Source: Chara braunii
Taxonomy: Eukaryota; Streptophyta; Charophyceae; Charales; Characeae
NCBI GenBank assembly: GCA_003427395.1
Contig: BFEA01000372.1
Coordinates: 831,424-853,170 of the forward strand
DNA length: 21,747 nucleotides
Direction of reading: 5' to 3'
Part shown: one piece after another, positions 16,748 to 21,747 of the stretch
Position numbering within the stretch: position 1 is the first letter of the stretch
Layout of the letters: every line of letters begins with the position of its first letter
Translations under genes and position numbers: made by a program
The notes under the pieces: model-generated
The model's database searches: none
What the model was told of the DNA's origin: nothing
What the model saw: the letters and a program-made list of their open reading frames with translations, nothing else

Positions 16748-17658
16748 TTAATGGAAGATGCCCTTATCCTTGAGAAGGTTCACATTTAAGTGAAAAGTGA
16801 GGCGGTGCCTCTCGATAATATCTCTTGAGAGTACATGCATCACTACCCGGTAGTGATTTGATAGTGATCCCACCAATACCTCACTTGCCATACGTCTGTC
16901 CCAAGGGGAGCCCCTAACTAGAAAGAAGTTCAGACGCTTCCTTGGGGCCAGAGTACGGTTGTTTGGCTTAGGGCCGAGTCGGGTAAAACCATTGTTACTT
17001 GGATTTAGCATTTTAAACACATCAGTCACATTCTGGAATTTATGATAACATTATATTATCAGATGTTAAGGGATATACTTTTAGTGAGTCCAACCATGGG
17101 TTAAAAACCACATTTCAACCTCTTGCTAGCACCAAGTTTTCAGTGTTCGGTCTATTATATAGAAGAGATGAGAAGAATTTAATCCTCTCTGCATAATCCA
17201 CGGGTGCATGCAGTGACATCACTGCCCGTTCTTCATTTTCTAATTCGAACTTGATTCAGGCCCACCTACCTCTTGGGTCGAAGTATTGATCAATAATGTC
17301 AATTTCCAAGTCCTTGTTAATCAATATCGCATCCCCCCCCTTAGAGCCTACTGCGGGCGCCCACAATTGTGAGTCATTCCGCCACCGCCGAAGGCTTCTC
17401 AGTTTGAGGTCGTTCAACTTCTTTTCTTGGAGACACATGATATGAACTTCATGTGAATGACGCCAGACACGAAGTCTTGTTTTTTATTTGTTTTGCTAAA
17501 TCACCAAGTCCATGTACATTCCACGTAGCTAACCTAACCCTTCTTGGCAGGGCCAACCTATTTCTCGTTACCTGGGTTAGGCTCTTGCCAAGTGAAATTT
17601 GGATGTGTTTGTTAGTTATTTCCTTTATTGTCGCCCTCCCGACCGAGGTTGAGGCCAT
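16748..17658 (-). pseudogene. LINE endonuclease domain (broken)
   Basis: This is an apurinic-type (exonuclease-endonuclease-phosphatase) endonuclease, which nicks the target DNA in LINE insertion. Its markers appear in order. TWNVHGLG lies at 17526-17503 and contains the catalytic-type Asn. LQEKK lies near 17430 and contains the metal-binding Glu. GGDAILINKDL follows, then LHAPVDYAERIKFFSSLL (about 17213-17160), then RLNFFLV and SNHYRVVM (His near 16855), which corresponds to the usual SDHYP motif with the Asp replaced by Asn. A TGA replaces a Trp codon after DPRGRWA (17256-17258). Another TGA sits where GDFN or GDWN is expected (near 17130). Frames shift around 17440. Confidence 0.85.
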
Positions 17659-17760
17659 ATCGTTGGAGGTAACCGTTGGGAGGCGCTGGGAGGGATTGTT
17701 TCCTCTCCAAGTTGGCTGTAAAAACAGGGGAGATAAGAAAGTTTGCAGCCCTTGTCTGAG

Positions 17761-18924
17761 CTAGCCATGGGCTACTGAAAAGGCTGCGGCCTGTTCATAG
17801 ATAATAATGTCTCTGAGGGTATCAATTCCCACATCCAGAAGATGAGACAACGACAACCAATATATACCCTGATTTCTTAGATTAGCCATAGTTGTGGCAT
17901 CGACCTGTAGAGCCAAGAAGGAGATGTGGAGAACAAAAATATCACCCTTGGATTTCATGTCAAAATACCTGCTCCTTTTTGGCTTTGATAGTATCGCGCA
18001 CGCCCCATTTCCCTAAAATACTTCCTCTGTCGCCCATCCTATCAGTTGAGCATCCCCGGGGGGGACCGGTCGAAGGGAAGAATGGCTAGGCCAAAGATTC
18101 ATCCTCGAGGTTGTTGGTCAGTAGCGTTATGTTGTGAGGAGATTGTTTGCAAATAATTGGTACGGCCAGTTCAACTTTCATCCCCTTCATTTTATTTGCC
18201 TTCGACAATGTCCTTATTGGTGGAGCACTCGAAAGGAACATCTTAGGCAGGTGTTGTTTCCTACACTTCCCCAAACTCAGGCCTGGACAAGGGGGGATGT
18301 TCGTGTTTCCTCTTGAGAGTTTATCTATGCTTTCAACTTACGGGGTGCTTTTTTTTATTTTTTTTGCAAGGGTTTGTAATTTTGTGCTTCTTTTTCCTCT
18401 GGTGGTACAAAGTTGACACTTGAGGCATGGGTGATGAAGAAATCAGTCGTGCTGTTTCTCGATCCATCAGGTTCAGATCCTTCGTGTAATCTTTAAACAG
18501 TTCGTCAGACGAGTTCATTGGTTTCCCCGAGGGGAGTGACAATTTTCGTGATCTAACTTTTGTGACTTTAGTCACCACTGCTAACGCTTAATCGTTTTTC
18601 GAATGCGACTCCTCCATATTGTAAAAATCATTTGTGTATGTTTTGGTAGGAGGTTCCGGAGAGCCATTGAGGTCGTCGAAGAGGGCAATCAAACCCTCCT
18701 CTACATCGTCCTCAACTTCTTCTTCGGATAATACCGAATATGGGGAGAGGGGCGCCAATGTTGTTCGGATGTGGTCGTTATCATAAACCACCAACGCCTT
18801 ACCTGGTGAGGTTTCTTCCTCACTCAACGCTTTTTTGATGTGTAACATTGCTATATTAGTTCCTTGATCCTCTGCTTGTTTTCGTTCGACATAGGCGGGA
18901 TATGGTCCGGATCGGGCATCCTAA
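17761..18924 (-). pseudogene. LINE N-terminal acidic linker
   Basis: The frame open from 18924 reads about 110 residues to 18588, including SPYSVLSEEEVEDDVEEGL. A short hydrophobic/aromatic 'xxYSVL' followed by acidic residues is typical of the stretch that lies between the zinc knuckles and the endonuclease in plant LINEs. A lysine-rich segment follows (18333-18578: QRKKKHKITNPCKKNKKKH), and then a frame with LALQVDATTMANLRNQG (17761-17958). The frame changes at least twice. No gag domain is recognised. Confidence 0.55.
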
Positions 18925-18925
18925 A

Positions 18926-19230
18926 GACCTAGTGTGAACTGAACAACTAAATAGCGAGTATCTGTTATTAAAGGTCCTATGAGATAAAAGGAGGCATCCA
19001 TAAATAAAGAAAAGTGGTAATTTAAACAATAAAGGATCACCAAGGCTTCCCAGGGCATGCAAATCAGAAGGCTTATACCTGTTGCCCACGACCGTTGTGG
19101 AGACTCGCCTTTTTTGATAGGTTCGGGGAAGGCACTCAAAACTCTGGTAGTAAGCTGCCTTCAGTACGTCATCAGTTGCTTTACGTTCATGAGTTGCAAA
19201 CGAGTACTACTCTCATAGTAGGAACCGTAC
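18926..19230. other. Unassigned DNA upstream of the LINE
   Basis: Overlapping short frames only. No gag domain, zinc knuckle or repeat was recognised. Confidence 0.4.
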
Positions 19231-19235
19231 CATCT

Positions 19236-19330
19236 AGCGGCCTAGCTCAGTTGGTAAGGCACGCAAGTGGTATTCATTGGTTCAATGTCCACTGGCCTCA
19301 TGTACCTTCCTGTGCAAGCTTGGTGTCCGC
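19236..19330 (+). mobile_element. tRNA-like / SINE-like sequence
   Basis: TAGCTCAGTTGG (19243-19254) is a perfect A box and GGTTCAATGTCC (19279-19290) is a B box with one extra base. Their starts are 36 bp apart, shorter than in a normal tRNA gene. The acceptor ends do not pair and the anticodon arm is not formed, so this is a tRNA-derived SINE head or a tRNA pseudogene rather than a working tRNA. Confidence 0.55.
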
Positions 19331-19426
19331 CATCTAGAGATATGCCTTTGGTCCCCCCGCGTGTCATTGAGTAGAGACAACTGATGTTCATAGGGGGAGG
19401 GGACCGGAGGGGAGGCACAACGACTG

Positions 19427-19514
19427 GCCCATTGAAGAAGCTCGGTCCTGATGTTACCGGCTGACCACTGACCCATCAAAGAAGCTCGGTCTTGATGCTA
19501 CCGGCTGACGCCTG
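19427..19514. repeat. 44-bp tandem duplication
   Basis: Units 19427-19470 and 19471-19514 share AAGAAGCTCGGTC-TGATG-TACCGGCTGAC. About seven differences separate them. The hairpin ACCTGCT/AGCAGGT lies just downstream (about 19528-19543). Confidence 0.8.
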
Positions 19515-20392
19515 GCCGGTATAGCCCACCTGCTGTAGCAGGTATCGCACCTGCTGGTGGGTGTAACTCCCGCATTTTCCCTCGTTGGAGGCTTAAGCAC
19601 CGATGCTGCTGCTACAGGGTTCCCTCATACTATAATGACAATAAAAAAGTCTCGAAAGGCTGTCCTGTCCAGATTCGACAGGTAATAGAATTGGCTGTCC
19701 CTTTATCTCTAAACTACTAAAAGTTGTAAAGGTCTTGCCGACATGCTCGATCGAGGGCCCAAGGGAAATCTATGGAGGGGTGGAACCGGTGTCGAGCGCA
19801 TCGGTCCGGCACCGCTCAAGGGCAGCGCAGGACCCTCCCGACCGCGTCACGCAGGAGTTGGCTTAAATCCTTCGTCGGGAATATACATGGAGCTTCCGCA
19901 AGCCGCTCCAGCCGAGTGCGCCAGCCATCCCTCCCGCGAGCCCCTATGACAGGATAGGGCATACGCGAGGCACGACTTACCTCCACCTTACGGAAGTTGT
20001 CACCTCCCTTCGGTGGGCGTATCCCCGCCGAGCTACCAGTCCACAGTACGAAAGCTAATCAGTTGCAATCGCAGAGGTGGACCAGCCAAGGGCGTTTCTC
20101 GTTCGTTGTAGCATAAGGGGTACGCGCAGTGATACGCCTCTATCGAACCCGCACGCGAACCGACATCCTGGGGGGCTTAGGTCCCAAGCGAGACTCGTCG
20201 TCGGTGGACTAGGACACATCCCACACACCACACGCTCACCACTTTATGAACACATAAAAAAAAAAAGATCTCACACACACACACACGAAACGACACAACA
20301 CAGACAACGCGACAACGCTCCTAGTCCCTTCAGTAGTCATCCCATAACTCTCCGGCGCGGAAAATCGGATAGGCGACACGCGTGAGACTTAG

Positions 20393-20398
20393 TATAAA
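20393..20398 (+). promoter_or_regulatory. TATA box in R1 copy B (upstream)
   Basis: TATAAA is followed by CCGCGCGG, GCAGG, CTCATAT and CAATGC in that order. The same arrangement recurs 560 bp downstream, pointing to a duplicated promoter-like block. Confidence 0.4.
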
Positions 20399-20522
20399 AC
20401 CGCGCGGACGCAGGGCTGACTCATATTGTCTCGCAATGCAGGCGTACGCAAGCAGTCGCAATGATGGCGTACTATGTAGTGCCCATAGTCAAGCGGTCCT
20501 TGTTAATCTCGAGGGTCGCATT

Positions 20523-20732
20523 CGACACTCAAGTGTCGGCTGACACGTGCCTTGAGGTTTAATCTCTTGACGTCGGACAACCGTCATGCGCGGTTGGAGA
20601 CCACACACCCTCTTCTGCACTCTGTGCAGAGTGGGTGGTACACAGGTCCATACCTGTGGTGGCAGTCGTTTCTTACTGCCTTGGAGATGAGCCCTACTCC
20701 AGGCCTGGACAAAAGTCAAGGGGTTTGACTTT
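20523..20732 (+). repeat. Run of five hairpins in R1 copy B
   Basis: Perfect stems in a row: CGACACT/AGTGTCG (20523-20538), TCTGCAC/GTGCAGA (20614-20630), CACAGGT/ACCTGTG (20641-20658), GGCAGT/ACTGCC (20661-20680) and AAAGTCAA/TTGACTTT (20712-20732), with loops of 2-8 nt. No open frame is associated. Confidence 0.65.
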
Positions 20733-20952
20733 GACGGCTGCCACGGACTATAACGTCCAACCACGATAACTCTAAAAAGCAAAAAAATCAGGCCAAGGGT
20801 CCCCCTATCAACAAACTCATAACCTTGGGTACCCTTTTTGGTTGGTATCAGCGACCTATAATAATCTTGAACACTCGTGCACGCATGGGAGTCCCTCAGT
20901 CCCATAACTTTCAGACACTAGGACGGCGAAACGTTGTGCGCAGAAGTTTTGA

Positions 20953-20958
20953 TATAAA
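20953..20958 (+). promoter_or_regulatory. TATA box in R1 copy B (downstream)
   Basis: TATAAAGCCGCGCGG with GCAGG, TCATAT and CAATGC following, as at 20393. In copy A the matching place reads GCATAAAAG. It sits about 60 bp before the tandem hairpins, so a transcript starting here would begin with them. Confidence 0.45.
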
Positions 20959-21014
20959 GCCGCGCGGCAGCAGGTCAGTCATATACCAACCAACAATGCT
21001 AGTCATACGTGGTA

Positions 21015-21266
21015 ATCGCGGCTCCGGCCCCGCGATATTGAATGGTTGAAGGAATATATCGTGAGGGGCTACCCCTCACAATATTGAACGGCTGAAGGAC
21101 ATGTCGTTCGGCCCTCGCGACATTTCCACCTTCGGGTCTGGGTGTCTCGACGGGCAGAGTAAATAGGATCTGCGCGAGGGGAGGTCCCTTCCCTGCACGG
21201 CTTATTCCGACCCAATTCCTGTCACTTGCAAAAACCCAGGGCGGATACCCTTGTAAGGGTATTCGC
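21015..21266 (+). repeat. 46-bp tandem hairpin modules in R1 copy B
   Basis: The spacer ATATTGAAYGGYTGAAGGA occurs at 21035-21053 and 21081-21099, 46 bp apart. Hairpins alternate with it: ATCGCGG/CCGCGAT (21015-21036), a 13-bp stem with one mismatch around GTGAGGGG/CCCCTCAC (21056-21084), and GGACATGTCG/CGACATTTCC with one mismatch (21097-21127). A fourth, GCGGATACCCTT/AAGGGTATTCGC with one G-T pair, is at 21241-21266. Stem sequences are all different. Copy A carries the same spacer and a hairpin at 10789-10831. Confidence 0.75.
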
Positions 21267-21318
21267 GCCGACACCGGGTAGGGGAACTGGTGCAAGGGCA
21301 AAACCCGCGCCGAAAACG

Positions 21319-21428
21319 GTGTCGCGCGTCACGTCGGGCCAAGGAAACAGGCCGGAGGAAAAGTCGTCGTCGGGTGCCGCGCGTCACTTCGAGCCAAGGA
21401 AACAGGTCGGAGGAAAAGTCGACATCGG
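21319..21428. repeat. 55-bp tandem duplication
   Basis: Units 21319-21373 and 21374-21428 differ at about seven positions. Both contain CCAAGGAAACAGG and GGAGGAAAAGTCG. GC-rich, no gene. Confidence 0.88.
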
Positions 21429-21747
21429 GCCCAGGAATTGCTGGATTTGACATCCCGCGGCAGGCCAGTGCGAATCGGGCTCCGCTCGCTTTCCGCTCCA
21501 CGCCAATCGTATGCGAATGGGCCCGGATGCAGCGTTCCCTGTGTCGGAGCAGCGGGAGGAGGAGGAAGAGCGGGAGGAGCAGCAGGAGGGCGAACGGGAG
21601 AAGGACTATCCACCATCTGTTGTTGTTAAGCGGTGCAGCAGCGGGACGGAGGTTTGGAAATTGTTGCCAGGGGGAGAGCAGGTGGAACAGCGGGAGGAGG
21701 AGGAGGAAGAGCGGGAGGAGCAGCAGGAGGGCGAACGGGAGAAGGAC
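21429..21747. repeat. Purine-rich repeat running off the window
   Basis: A block of about 57 bp (CAGCGGGAGGAGGAGG through GCGAACGGGAGAAGGAC) at 21550-21606 recurs at 21688-21747 with one extra GAG triplet. Its ends are 141 bp apart. The second copy ends exactly at the window edge, so the array may continue. The minus-strand frame is proline/alanine-rich low complexity and not a convincing gene. Confidence 0.75.

Larger units (their letters stand above)
13030..18925 (-). mobile_element. Decayed L1-like LINE (non-LTR retrotransposon)
   Basis: On the minus strand, from high to low coordinates, there is an acidic linker, an apurinic-type endonuclease, a reverse transcriptase, a long C-terminal region and a zf-RVT-like knuckle. 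This is the order of plant L1-clade ORF2 or single-ORF elements. The usual upstream gag-like domain and CCHC knuckles are not seen above 18925, so the copy is probably 5'-truncated, as is common for target-primed insertion. Many stops and frameshifts break it, so it cannot make protein. The 3' boundary is uncertain: coding homology ends near 13440, and T-runs near 12817 or 12523-12581 are possible tails. It sits between two inverted copies of repeat R1. Confidence 0.9.
19786..21266 (+). mobile_element. Dispersed repeat R1, copy B (LTR-like, longer copy)
   Basis: It is collinear with the minus-strand copy A. Landmarks are GGTGTCGAGC near 19786, CGCGTCACGCAGGA, CGCTCCAGCCGAGTGC, ACAGGATAGGG (19942-19959), ACTTACCTCCACC (19975-19987), GTTTCTCGTTCGTTGTAG (about 20093-20112), TATAAA boxes and the hairpin series. 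Identity is only moderate, so the copies are old or distantly related. Neither copy encodes protein. TATA boxes, lack of coding and strong secondary structure fit an LTR, but TG...CA ends and target duplications were not found, so the element class stays open. Confidence 0.6.

Noticed and set aside
19236-19310. Functional tRNA gene
   Set aside because: The A and B boxes are good, but the acceptor ends do not pair, the spacing is short and no anticodon arm forms.
1-21747. Other isolated 6-7-bp hairpins across the window
   Set aside because: By rough estimate about ten perfect 7-bp stems with short loops are expected by chance in a window this size, so single ones were not reported unless repeated, clustered or longer.

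Overview
The window looks like repeat-dense, gene-poor nuclear DNA of a land plant. The evidence is the decayed L1-type LINE with a plant-style C-terminal zinc knuckle, plant-type telomeric motifs (CCCTAAA), a primer-binding-site match to initiator tRNA-Met, tRNA-derived SINE-like heads, short CT microsatellites and many decayed non-coding repeats. A single N lies inside a poly-G run, so this is draft assembly sequence. I cannot name the species. I found no intact protein-coding gene, no functional tRNA or rRNA gene and no CRISPR array.

Layout. 1-600: fold-back-rich DNA with a nested multi-stem structure (61-173) and a near-perfect 49-nt hairpin (471-519). 524-840: a minisatellite of 38-bp units, each carrying a hairpin. 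1051-2058: small tandem duplications (20 bp, 20 bp, 108 bp). 3103-5432: remnants of minus-oriented LTR-type elements (a tRNA-Met PBS next to an LTR-like end), three copies of a hairpin motif, a 347-bp MITE, polypurine DNA, G-tract/hairpin modules and a SINE-like head. 5760-8070 (minus): a region with splice-like signals, a recurrent 'NENE'-coding motif and the longest open frame of the window (209 aa, unrecognised). 8550-8870: a 53-bp tandem array. 9183-9500: a second inverted-repeat element rich in GTTCG/CGAAC. 9530-10110: LTR-like DNA with three more hairpin motifs.

10692-11548 (minus) and 19786-21266 (plus) are two diverged, oppositely oriented copies of one long non-coding repeat, called R1 here. 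They flank a microsatellite block (12030-12445) and one L1-like LINE (minus, about 18925 down to 13030). The LINE retains recognisable endonuclease, reverse transcriptase and zinc-knuckle regions but is broken by nonsense codons and frameshifts. The last 430 bp hold a 55-bp tandem duplication and a purine-rich repeat that runs off the window.

The genes do not work together in any visible pathway: the window is a stack of inactive mobile elements. The unexplained theme is structural. Several unrelated repeat families pair a conserved linear motif with an adjacent hairpin whose stem sequence differs between copies while its complementarity is kept. R1 copy B carries about nine such hairpins in about 750 bp.
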